Of a stretch of DNA of 6,006 nt, positions 1 through 6,006 are shown piece by piece. Each line of letters begins with the position of its first letter. Within the stretch, counting starts at the first letter, position 1. A model generated the notes under the pieces. It had not been told where the DNA came from. It made no database searches and was given only the letters and a program-made list of their open reading frames with translations. Source of the DNA: Deltaproteobacteria bacterium (GTDB lineage Bacteria; Desulfobacterota; Desulfobacteria; Desulfobacterales; UBA11574); NCBI GenBank assembly GCA_019313025.1, contig JAFDCA010000214.1:1-6006 (forward strand), in the 5' to 3' direction. A program made the position numbers and the translations under genes.

Positions 1-2059
1 GTCACCGGATGCGCGTTGTCGAGAACAGGAAGCGCAGCACGGCTTGACCCAGGCAGCGGTCCTGTATCCCAACGGCAATGTCACCTGGTGGGATCTGAGC
101 GAAACACCACCGCGTGAACATGAGCTGCCCAATTTGTTTTCCGCATTCAGCAAGCAGATGAAGGTCTGGCGGCTTGAACGTAACAAAGTGCGTGCGAAAC
201 TCGAGTTCCGCATATGCGGCCAGGCACTGTTGGCTACCGTCGCGACTAAGAACAGCGAATTCGGCTTGGCTGCACACATCGAACTGTCACCGGATGCGAG
301 CTGGCAACCGATTTTTGTCGAGCAGCTGAAGAGCATGTTGTTCGACAACGTCAGTCGTGTCAGTGGCACACTGAGCGGTCCCCAGAGCGGATATCATCTG
401 ACGGATCGGAAAAAACTCGGCACAGCCGATGCCACTTGGTTTTTCGACAACAGCCTGCTGACGATCGGGATCGACGGATCGCTGGAGTTCCACGACCTGG
501 ACAGACCGTCATCGCAATACCTGACAGGCGAAGCGGTCCAGGTCGCCGGTTCATACAACTTCAGCAGATACGGCGGCATCAGCACCGGTACGCGCAACGG
601 CCAGCTGCGCATCTTCGGCAAGGAGGAGACGAACCCCGTCTTTACACTGAGCGCACACGATCGGCCGGTCAGCCGCCTGCTGCAAGACCGGTTCGCCTAC
701 CGTATTGTCACCATCGACGAGGCAGGTGGGGCGCGTATCTGGCATACCGAAAATCCCATCATGCGACCGGACAATTTCAAGGGCGTCTCGGATGATTGGA
801 CGCGCTATTTACAGGACTACCGTCGACGCATTCGGATCTGGGACATCGGCGCTGCCGATCCGTTTGCTGAGCCGATCGGCGACAGCGTGCAAAGCGAAAG
901 CCAAACCTACCGGAAAACGCCGGATGGTCAATGGGCAGTGATCCGCACGGAGTCGGGCAATTCCAAAGCACTGACGGTGGCCTTGCACCGCATACGCAAT
1001 GGTGTCGCCGACGAATCACCAACGTATGTTCGGACTATCGAACCGCCAACCGACCACACCGATAACTACTGGCGCTGGGAGTATCGCGGGTGGACGCATG
1101 TAATCGACAATAACGTTCTCTATCTTGCAACCGGCCATGCCGGTCATGGTGACGGTGCAGTGCTCGTGTCCCTGACCGACGGGTCTGCCGTACCGATGGT
1201 CGTCGTGGAGCCGAAAGAGCGCTTGAAAATCGAGAAGTTTACAAAGGATTTCGGCAGGCTGCTGCTGACCAAGGGCGATCTCCGCAGCGATCGGGCAGAT
1301 ACGGCACTCGAGGTGCGCGGTCTCATGGCCAGATCCGGAAAGGCATATCTGCATATTGAAGGTACTCGATACGGCACGATGAGTGACGACGGCCGTTGGC
1401 TCCTTGCCGATGAAAAACTCTACGATATGGGAGGTGAGCAACCAGTTGTGCGTGCTGGAAAGGCCGCGCCACACGCATGGCGCTACGATGTGATGTTCTC
1501 GGCTGGCCGAGCCCCGCTGTGGCTGGACGAAGCCGGCAACCTCTGGGGTATTGATGCAGATTTGGGCAGCACCGCCGGTCCGCAGCATCTCGTTGCCGGC
1601 TTGGACCTGCATGAGTTCGCCTGGAGCGATTCGGCTGGCTGGCTCGGACTCGGCTCAGTGGATGGTAAGACCTGGGTCGTCGAAATACCGGCAAATTCGG
1701 CATTCAGCGGGCTGCTTGATGCGTTGCAGCGGGTGACACCAGATACGGCCCTGCCGGCGCCATGGGATGCCAGCGCCAAACAAGAAATTCGCCGAATCGA
1801 TCTGTTGACATCCGCCGGATGGGTAAAGGCGGAGACCAAAAACCGCATCATTTTGTTGTGGCGTGGCTCATCCACGGCCGGCTGGTCTGATCCCCTGGTC
1901 TTCCATCCAGGTGATGGGCTGCGAGGTCATAGCAGTGACTTCAGCTGTCGACCGGATGGTGAGGTCTGTATCGTGGCCGGGCAATTGATGAAGTTCGATG
2001 CGGCCGAATTGCTTATGATGTCGAAGGGGATTTTGACCGGAGCGCCGTTAAGGCCGTGA
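1..2059 (+). CDS. WD40-like beta-propeller protein, 5'-truncated by window edge
   Basis: The reading frame is open from the window edge (first full codon at 2) to TGA at 2057-2059, giving 685 visible residues. A TTG at 44 is an in-frame codon but has no convincing ribosome binding site, and the residues before it (SPDAR) already look like a propeller strand, so the real start is upstream. Counting from the first full codon, degenerate blade motifs recur: VLYPNGNVTWWDL (20-32), SPDASW (96-101), a DGSLEFHDL strand (158-166), NGQLRIFG (199-206), GGARIWHTE (242-250), RIRIWDIG (276-283), TPDGQW (306-311), SDDGRWLLADE (461-471), AGNLWGID (511-518), VDGKTWVVEIP (553-563) and RPDGEVCIVAG (650-660). 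Repeated [S/T/R]PDG and G-x-(I/L/W)-W patterns with many tryptophans are typical of WD40 or related propellers, which act as binding scaffolds. I see no membrane segment or catalytic motif in the visible part. In bacteria such propellers often form the C-terminal half of large proteins with an N-terminal NTPase, caspase, TIR or kinase domain, but none can be seen. Propeller fold fairly sure, function unknown. Confidence 0.85.
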   Translation, partial: SPDARCREQEAQHGLTQAAVLYPNGNVTWWDLSETPPREHELPNLFSAFSKQMKVWRLERNKVRAKLEFRICGQALLATVATKNSEFGLAAHIELSPDASWQPIFVEQLKSMLFDNVSRVSGTLSGPQSGYHLTDRKKLGTADATWFFDNSLLTIGIDGSLEFHDLDRPSSQYLTGEAVQVAGSYNFSRYGGISTGTRNGQLRIFGKEETNPVFTLSAHDRPVSRLLQDRFAYRIVTIDEAGGARIWHTENPIMRPDNFKGVSDDWTRYLQDYRRRIRIWDIGAADPFAEPIGDSVQSESQTYRKTPDGQWAVIRTESGNSKALTVALHRIRNGVADESPTYVRTIEPPTDHTDNYWRWEYRGWTHVIDNNVLYLATGHAGHGDGAVLVSLTDGSAVPMVVVEPKERLKIEKFTKDFGRLLLTKGDLRSDRADTALEVRGLMARSGKAYLHIEGTRYGTMSDDGRWLLADEKLYDMGGEQPVVRAGKAAPHAWRYDVMFSAGRAPLWLDEAGNLWGIDADLGSTAGPQHLVAGLDLHEFAWSDSAGWLGLGSVDGKTWVVEIPANSAFSGLLDALQRVTPDTALPAPWDASAKQEIRRIDLLTSAGWVKAETKNRIILLWRGSSTAGWSDPLVFHPGDGLRGHSSDFSCRPDGEVCIVAGQLMKFDAAELLMMSKGILTGAPLRP

Positions 2060-2142
2060 GTAGTAGACGGACGAGGTCGGATCAAGCCAATAGGTTCATT
2101 TGCTTATGAAATGCTCAGAAATAAGGTCTCATTGTGCCCTTA

Positions 2143-2201
2143 AACAAGCGTTCGGACCGATTCCAAATCGATGATTCCCGCTTGTTCCTCGTTGTTTTTT
2201 T
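2143..2201 (+). terminator. Possible rho-independent terminator of the propeller gene
   Basis: About 85 bases past the stop codon, AACAAGCG (2143-2150) is perfectly complementary to CGCTTGTT (2179-2186). The loop contains a second small stem, CGATT (2158-2162) with AATCG (2166-2170), loop CCA. A run of seven T follows at 2195-2201, on the same strand as the propeller gene. The T-run begins eight bases after the stem and the 28-base loop region is long, so this is an atypical terminator. It could instead be a chance dyad or an RNA structure with another role. Confidence 0.4.
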
Positions 2202-2469
2202 CGAATCATACTGCTCAGTCAACAATTTTATCTGCCCCAACATCTGGTAATACTATAGAGGATTCGTGTATTTCAATCCGGGTTGCAACAGCCAATTTTT
2301 AACAGCCCAGTCGCCGCTAGGTAATCATCCTTACGAAATATTAAGATACTCAATACAATTCTGAAAGTTTCAAAAATCACTATAGGAACATTTCAACGAA
2401 TCGACACACCACTCACACTTTGCACTTACAATCTCAAGTTTCCCCTTAAATCGGTCGATAAATCCAGAA

Positions 2470-2597
2470 ATATTCATTTGGCGCTCAAATAGACCCGGAG
2501 CGAAGTGAAGGGAGCGAGTAGCTGCCAAAGCGATAACCCAGAGCAGCGTACGAGCGGACTGAGCGTAGCGTAGGGTTGAAGAATTTTCAAATGATAT
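2470..2597. repeat. GC-rich, G-skewed element with imperfect inverted ends
   Basis: ATATTCATTTG at 2470-2480 and CAAATGATAT at 2588-2597 are inverted copies of each other, apart from one extra T in the left copy. They enclose a segment unlike its surroundings: 2491-2580 is about 59% GC by hand count, with 34 G against 19 C on the plus strand, inside a spacer near 25-35% GC. Within it GAGCG recurs at 2498, 2512, 2552 and 2561, often as GAGCG followed by an AG or TAG step. Internal pairings exist: GCTGC (2521-2525) with GCAGC (2543-2547), and AACCC (2535-2539) with GGGTT (2573-2577). These two pairings interleave, as in a pseudoknot. It may be a small dispersed or non-autonomous element, but with one copy in the window that is inference. 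Confidence 0.4.
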
Positions 2598-2620
2598 CCC
2601 TATTGGATAAGGAAGATAAT

Positions 2621-2649
2621 CAGGGGGTACAGTGGGATATATCCCCCTG
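2621..2649. repeat. Dyad with 12-bp perfect palindrome
   Basis: CAGGGGG (2621-2627) pairs with CCCCCTG (2643-2649). Overlapping the right arm is a perfect palindrome, GGGATATATCCC (2634-2645). The two pairings are mutually exclusive in RNA because both use the C-run. There is no T-tract after the dyad on either strand, so it does not look like an intrinsic terminator. It could be a protein-binding site or part of the neighbouring repeat element. Confidence 0.35.
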
Positions 2650-2899
2650 TTGGCGGCAAAAATTGGAAATCAGAAATTCAAAATATCAATCTGAACCTTT
2701 GACATCATCCAAATTTTTATGATATCTATAACATATATGAATTATTGTATATTTTCACATATTGGCAAGATAAGTGAAATTATTAGAGAGCCAAAATTTT
2801 TGTAATTTCATTTACGTATCTGCATTTTTACAAATTTACAGCCATCTACAAGATCACACCTTCTTTATGTAAACGCAAAATAGTAAGACATCAGCCGAA

Positions 2900-5386
2900 T
2901 TATTCCATATATTCGATAGCCATAATGCTGGCATCATCGTTAGGGCTTGCCGCTCCCACGAACTTTTTCATTGATTCTTGAACCATGTCCATAAGGATTT
3001 GAACCGGCCTGTCGGCAAATTGTCCAAGGATTCTTAACAATCGTTCCTTGCCAAAAAATTCACCTCTTGAGTTTGAATAGTCGAGAATCCCATCGGTATA
3101 AAGGATGACTTTATCTCCGCTTTTCAATTGCACTTTCTCCCTGAGATATGAATGACCACTACCCGTTCCAATCACTGGCCCATGGACATCTAGCATTCTC
3201 AGAGATCCATTTTGACCCATGAGAATCAGCGGGGGATGTCCGGCACTGCTATAATAAAGATGACCTTTGGTATAATCGATGGTGATGTACACAATCGTAA
3301 AGAAACTTTCGAAGCGTTCAAAGGGAAAGGTTTTTTCCAAATTGTTAAGCACAGCTTCCGGTCGGGGAGTTTCAGTCTCGGGCAGCATGGTTGAGCAGCT
3401 GGTCTGAATAAACTGGGAGACCGCCGATGCAATCAAAGCGGAAGAGACACCATGGCCACAGACATCAAACATATAAAAACTGATATGGTTTTGACCGGTG
3501 TATTGAAAATTAAAAATATCTCCGCCAATCTGGTCACAGGGTTCAAAACGCCAAGCTAAGCGGATTGGACCGATGCGAGGGGAGTAGCGTGGAATGAGTG
3601 CCTGTTGGATCGTAGCTGCCACTTCCAGTTCTTTATCAGCCTGCCGCTGCTTATACCTCAATTTTTCCTCTACCTGCTCCCGTTCGGTAATTTGCCGTCT
3701 GAGCTCTTTGTTGATGTTGGCCAAGTCAATTGTCTTCTTGGCCAGGTTATCTTCAGCCAACTTGCGTTTGGTCACATCCCAGAAGGTGACGACAATCTGT
3801 CGCAGGTCTCCGTTGTCACCAAATTCAGGAAACGCATTGACCTCCACCCAAATAGTATTGTTACGCCTTGGATGATTGATGCCAACAAGGTAGTATTGAA
3901 GCGGTTTCAAGGTTTTGCTGACAATATTAACAGGATATTCTTCCACTGGCAATCTGGTACCGTCGGCTCGCAGAAAAGACCAATAGGAATCGCTATCTTT
4001 CCGGTTGGCCATATCCTTTTCGGAAAGTCCGAGGAGCCCCTGAGCCCTGAGATTGGAAAGCAATATATGCGTGTCGGGCGCATGCACAACCACAGCGGTA
4101 TCAAGATTGGCAAGCAGCATTCGGTATTTTTTTTCGCTTTCCAGCAATGCTTTCTCTGCCTGTTTTCGGTCATCAATATCGATTAGGGAGCCCGACATGC
4201 GTACCGGTCGGCCTTTGGCATTTTTAATAGCTGCCCCACATGTCCTGAACCAGCGGTAGGCACCAGACTTTGTTTCCATCCGAATCTCAATATCGTACAT
4301 GTCGCCATTTTTAAGATGTGTATCAATTGCATCTTGTACTTTGTCCCTATCATCTGGATGAAGCAACAGATTGAAACTGTTTAAGCTCGACTCGATCTCG
4401 CCGTTTTGATATCCAAGCATCTCGTAAAGGCGTGGTGACCACCAAACCTCACTCCGGCTGGTATCAGCCCAGTCCCATAGACCGTGCCCTGATCCCCTGG
4501 TAGCAAGAGCAAAGCGTTCTTCACTATCCTGAAGTTTTTCTTCAGCAGCACGGGTGTCGGTAATATCAATTCCCGTGCCGATAATGTATTCTACAGATTC
4601 GTCGGATTCGGATAGGGCCGTGTTGGACCATTTGATCAACCTGCGGGAACCGCTTTTCGTTAACCAGTAGTTTTCGTGCTCATTTGGAAACAATCCCGAT
4701 TTTAAGTTTTCAAAGACATCTTTAACCTGATCCATCTCGTTGGGAAGTAGGAAAAGATCCCAGAAACATTTCCCATTCACTTCCTGGAAAAAATAGCCGG
4801 TCAGTTTTTCGCAGGCACGGTTAAACCGAACGATTCGCCCTTGCCGATCGAGAACAACAACCAGGGCGCCTGCTGTCGAAAGAACGGCTGAGGTGAAATC
4901 CCTCTCCTTCCGCAACTCATGCTCTTTCTGCTTAATGTCGTTGATTTCTTTTACATAAGAGATAAAGTATCGTGGTTTCCCATCGTGATCTAGGACAAGT
5001 GAGCTGGACACCTGCCCCCATATGATATGGCCCTTTTTATGGATGTATTTTTTTTGGAATTCACCATCTGTGACGACGCCGTTCAAAGCTTGCTTCATAT
5101 AATTCGGGCTAACTTCCAAAAAATCCGGGTGGGTGATATCGTTTACACTCATCCCTTCGAATTCACCCTTGCTGTATCCGAACATGTCGCACATGTGTCG
5201 ATTGACACTCAACAAGCGGCCATTCAGATCAACCAAACATATACCTACATTGGCATTGTCGAAAACCAAGCGAATACAATCCTCGTAATCACAGTTTGAA
5301 GTCTCGGTTTCCACCAAAGTTCGATTTTGATGGCATGTATCTGATTGGATCCCAACAGACTTTTCTTGAATCGGCTTTGATGACAT
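2900..5386 (-). CDS. Four-PAS sensor with SpoIIE/RsbU-type PP2C serine phosphatase
   Basis: Complete 828-residue protein, ATG at 5386-5384, with GAAAGG eight bases upstream supporting this start; stop TAA at 2902-2900. No signal peptide or membrane helix is seen, so it should be cytosolic. Order: PAS1 about 38-153 and PAS2 about 163-275, both with PAC-type C-terminal strands; PAS3 about 288-407, of the PAS_3 kind (WWSPRLYEMLGY, HPDD, YRWFRT); PAS4 about 418-539 (FLRADGTRLPVEEYPVN, then VVTFWDVTKRK); coiled-coil linker about 540-590; SpoIIE/PP2C domain about 592-826. The phosphatase motifs are intact: IQQALIPR (593-600), DQIGGD (618-623), FDVCGHG (640-646), SAGHPP (714-719), YTDG (763-766) and NDD (816-818). 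The aspartates D623, D641, D765 and D817/D818 match the usual Mn/Mg ligands. In this family the enzyme removes phosphate from a serine/threonine of a STAS-domain anti-anti-sigma-like protein in a partner switch. There is no HATPase or HAMP domain. The ligands or cofactors of the PAS domains cannot be read from the sequence, and no partner gene is in the window. Confidence 0.95.
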   Translation of the reverse strand: MSSKPIQEKSVGIQSDTCHQNRTLVETETSNCDYEDCIRLVFDNANVGICLVDLNGRLLSVNRHMCDMFGYSKGEFEGMSVNDITHPDFLEVSPNYMKQALNGVVTDGEFQKKYIHKKGHIIWGQVSSSLVLDHDGKPRYFISYVKEINDIKQKEHELRKERDFTSAVLSTAGALVVVLDRQGRIVRFNRACEKLTGYFFQEVNGKCFWDLFLLPNEMDQVKDVFENLKSGLFPNEHENYWLTKSGSRRLIKWSNTALSESDESVEYIIGTGIDITDTRAAEEKLQDSEERFALATRGSGHGLWDWADTSRSEVWWSPRLYEMLGYQNGEIESSLNSFNLLLHPDDRDKVQDAIDTHLKNGDMYDIEIRMETKSGAYRWFRTCGAAIKNAKGRPVRMSGSLIDIDDRKQAEKALLESEKKYRMLLANLDTAVVVHAPDTHILLSNLRAQGLLGLSEKDMANRKDSDSYWSFLRADGTRLPVEEYPVNIVSKTLKPLQYYLVGINHPRRNNTIWVEVNAFPEFGDNGDLRQIVVTFWDVTKRKLAEDNLAKKTIDLANINKELRRQITEREQVEEKLRYKQRQADKELEVAATIQQALIPRYSPRIGPIRLAWRFEPCDQIGGDIFNFQYTGQNHISFYMFDVCGHGVSSALIASAVSQFIQTSCSTMLPETETPRPEAVLNNLEKTFPFERFESFFTIVYITIDYTKGHLYYSSAGHPPLILMGQNGSLRMLDVHGPVIGTGSGHSYLREKVQLKSGDKVILYTDGILDYSNSRGEFFGKERLLRILGQFADRPVQILMDMVQESMKKFVGAASPNDDASIMAIEYME

Positions 5387-5394
5387 CGAAGTGG

Positions 5395-5400
5395 CCTTTC
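5395..5400 (-). promoter_or_regulatory. Ribosome binding site of the PAS-phosphatase gene
   Basis: On the minus strand GAAAGG, preceded by a purine-rich AAGAA stretch, sits eight bases before the ATG at 5386. This spacing and purine content support that ATG as the start rather than a later internal methionine. Confidence 0.7.
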
Positions 5401-5429
5401 TTCTTATGTTAAATGCGGTTATGCCAAAC

Positions 5430-5642
5430 TCAATTAGGGGGACAAATTCGAGCTGAAAAAATAAATAGGTTGGTTGAAGGCCTTCTACTGAAAAACAGAG
5501 ATGGTGGAGTCAGAACGATTAGAGTGAGGAAGGGCAGATCGTCTTCATGTAAAAAACCACTAAATTTACGTTTAACCATAATCATCAATAAAACGATGAC
5601 ATTTATAGAGCCTATCTTCCAGCCTTTTGGTCTGATCTTCAT
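5430..5642 (-). CDS. Doubtful small ORF, two hydrophobic stretches, upstream of the phosphatase
   Basis: Seventy residues from ATG at 5642 to TGA at 5430; the frame also allows a TTG start at 5675. It begins MKIRPKGWKIG, a basic N-terminus, followed by a hydrophobic run (INVIVLLMIMV), and has a second hydrophobic stretch (LPFLTLIVLTPPSLFF) before a polar tail. The ATG overlaps the stop of the preceding ORF as ATGA, and the ORF ends 43 bases before the phosphatase start, so co-transcription is possible. A GGA lies about ten bases upstream of the ATG, a weak ribosome binding site. I recognise no family. The basic start plus hydrophobic run resembles a signal anchor, so a decayed or truncated membrane gene is one option and a chance ORF in AT-rich leader DNA is another. 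A 95-codon frame on the opposite strand (5413-5700) overlaps it, so at most one is likely to be real. Confidence 0.25.
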   Translation of the reverse strand: MKIRPKGWKIGSINVIVLLMIMVKRKFSGFLHEDDLPFLTLIVLTPPSLFFSRRPSTNLFIFSARICPPN

Positions 5643-5767
5643 GACAACAATTTCCGATTTTCGGGCATCAGACAATGACCCATTGCCGAAAGGATACTGA
5701 ATAATAAAAAAATGTACAGGCAGGCTACTCCGAGATCCCGCAAATTTTTTAATGATGCAAACGTCAT
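5639..5767 (-). CDS. Doubtful 42-residue ORF with one membrane-like segment
   Basis: ATG at 5767 to TGA at 5639; an extended 81-residue version could begin at a TTG at 5884. The product has a short polar start (MTFASLKNLRDLG), then a hydrophobic stretch (VACLYIFLLFSILSAMG) long enough to span a membrane, and a short polar tail (MPENRKLLS). Its TGA overlaps the ATG of the next ORF, the arrangement used for coupled translation. No good ribosome binding site precedes the ATG. The promoter candidate at 5781-5808 would start transcription only a few bases before this ATG. No family is recognised; the call rests on position and hydrophobicity alone and may be spurious. Confidence 0.2.
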   Translation of the reverse strand: MTFASLKNLRDLGVACLYIFLLFSILSAMGHCLMPENRKLLS

Positions 5768-5780
5768 TATAATTTTTCGA

Positions 5781-5808
5781 AGTTTACCACGTTGTGAGAC
5801 TTTGTCAA
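5781..5808 (-). promoter_or_regulatory. Sigma70-like promoter candidate facing the phosphatase gene
   Basis: On the minus strand a perfect TTGACA (5808-5803) is followed by a 16-base spacer and TAAACT (5786-5781), four of six matches to TATAAT. A perfect TATAAT also occurs just downstream (5771-5766) but lacks a good -35 at normal spacing. Transcription from here would run through the small ORFs into the PAS-phosphatase gene, with a leader of close to 390 bases. In AT-rich DNA such matches arise by chance, so this is a candidate only. Confidence 0.4.
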
Positions 5809-5866
5809 CGCTTTCATAGTGGCGGTGAATGTATCTGCTATATATCTGTAATTTAAACAATAGGTT

Positions 5867-5890
5867 AAACGTTAAGATATCCAAACGTTA
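5867..5890. repeat. Direct repeat AAACGTTA, 16-bp period
   Basis: AAACGTTA occurs at 5867-5874 and again at 5883-5890, with AGATATCC between them. Each copy contains the palindrome AACGTT. The pair lies about 60-80 bases upstream of the promoter candidate at 5781-5808. Two identical 8-mers near one and a half helical turns apart could be an operator or activator site, but no regulator is known here. Confidence 0.3.
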
Positions 5891-5964
5891 TCCGAAAGCG
5901 GACAATCGTTTTCAATCGCTGTTATTCGTGTTTAGCATCTTCTAATCTACCCGCCATAATCCAA

Positions 5965-6006
5965 TCAAACCTCAAAATCCGGCTTCAAACTGCGCGCAAA
6001 ATTCAA
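5965..6006 (-). other. Possible C-terminal tail of a minus-strand gene cut by the window edge
   Basis: Reading the minus strand inward from the edge gives an open frame of thirteen residues, LNFARSLKPDFEV, then TGA at 5967-5965. This might be the end of a gene lying to the right. I have an unverified impression that a similar SLKPDFEV ending recurs in unrelated hypothetical proteins of sulfate-reducing bacteria, which would point to a dispersed DNA repeat rather than a true protein end. Forty-two bases cannot decide this. Confidence 0.2.

Larger units (their letters stand above)
2060..2899. other. 840-base gene-free convergent spacer
   Basis: No credible coding frame was seen on either strand between the two convergent genes. 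Apart from the sites listed separately, most of the spacer is AT-rich: lines counted by hand are about 27% GC at 2341-2400, 20% at 2701-2760 and 27% at 2761-2820. The gene to its left is about 55-60% GC. A perfect 8-bp palindrome GTTGCAAC lies at 2282-2289 with no obvious context. I saw no clear hairpin plus T-tract for the minus-strand phosphatase gene that ends at 2900. Its transcript may end by another mechanism or run on into this spacer. I found no tRNA, transposase remnant or riboswitch that I could recognise. Confidence 0.6.
5387..6006. other. AT-rich upstream region of the phosphatase gene
   Basis: This 620-base stretch is AT-rich (lines 5701-5760 and 5821-5880 are about 30-35% GC by hand count) and contains no confidently coding frame. 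It holds the ribosome binding site, the two doubtful small ORFs, the promoter candidate and the direct repeat listed separately. From about 5891 to 5964 I see nothing specific. A long untranslated leader for the phosphatase is possible, but I could not fold it or match it to a known riboswitch. Confidence 0.5.

Noticed and set aside
1016..1612. A 198-codon minus-strand frame inside the propeller gene
   Set aside because: It is antisense to clear propeller repeats in GC-rich DNA, where long chance frames are common. The product has no recognisable domain.
2136..2190. Integron attC-like site around the AACAAGCG/CGCTTGTT dyad
   Set aside because: The outer bases do not match the RYYYAAC/GTTRRRY ends, and no integrase or cassette-like gene order is visible.
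2699..2727. Plus-strand TTGACA followed by TATGAT and TATAAC as a promoter
   Set aside because: The best -10 matches lie at 13 or 22 bases from the -35, outside the usable range, and no plus-strand gene follows.
3605..4186. A 193-codon open frame on the plus strand inside the phosphatase gene
   Set aside because: It is antisense to the PAS3/PAS4 and linker coding region, which has strong domain motifs. The product resembles no family and the frame is a shadow of the real gene.
5410..5430. TGGCAT-containing minus-strand sequence as a sigma54 promoter
   Set aside because: The downstream GC of the -12 element is absent at the required spacing.
5406..5433. Minus-strand TTGAGT and TAACAT with a 16-base spacer as a promoter for the phosphatase
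   Set aside because: The predicted start of transcription would fall at about 5399, inside the ribosome binding site at 5395-5400, leaving no usable leader.
5413..5700. A 95-codon plus-strand frame divergent from the phosphatase
   Set aside because: It has no convincing ribosome binding site or recognisable domain, and overlaps the equally doubtful minus-strand small ORF.

Overview
This is a bacterial window with two substantial genes arranged tail to tail and two AT-rich stretches around them. The style is Gram-negative: a multi-PAS/SpoIIE phosphatase, a WD40-type propeller protein, and mixed GC content. A proteobacterium or Desulfobacterota-like organism is my best guess, but the sequence does not fix the taxon.

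Positions 1-2059 (+) hold the 3' part of a GC-rich gene (about 55-60% GC in lines counted by hand). It encodes a long beta-propeller (WD40-like) protein. Its start lies outside the window, so any N-terminal effector, NTPase or signal domain cannot be seen. Positions 2060-2899 have no credible gene. The stretch holds a possible terminator for the propeller gene (2143-2201), a compact GC-rich and G-skewed element with imperfect inverted ends (2470-2597), a dyad with a 12-bp perfect palindrome (2621-2649), and a very AT-rich tail (about 20-27% GC).

Positions 2900-5386 (-) hold a complete 828-residue cytosolic sensor phosphatase. Four PAS domains in tandem are followed by a coiled-coil linker and a SpoIIE/RsbU-type PP2C domain with all expected acidic metal-binding motifs. 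This is the output architecture of partner-switching pathways, in which a phosphorylated STAS-domain antagonist is dephosphorylated to free or sequester a regulator. No STAS or anti-sigma kinase partner gene is visible here.

Positions 5387-6006 lie upstream of the phosphatase and are AT-rich. They contain two doubtful small ORFs on the same strand as the phosphatase, overlapping by ATGA and each with a hydrophobic segment. They also contain a sigma70-like promoter candidate (5781-5808) and a direct repeat AAACGTTA with 16-bp period (5867-5890). At the right edge is a short reading-frame tail that may be the end of another minus-strand gene or part of a dispersed repeat.

The two main genes converge and differ in base composition, so nothing suggests they work together. 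I found no CRISPR array, tRNA, rRNA, transposase or clearly new multi-gene system. The least explained items are the GC-rich inverted-ended element at 2470-2597 and the small-ORF leader region upstream of the phosphatase.
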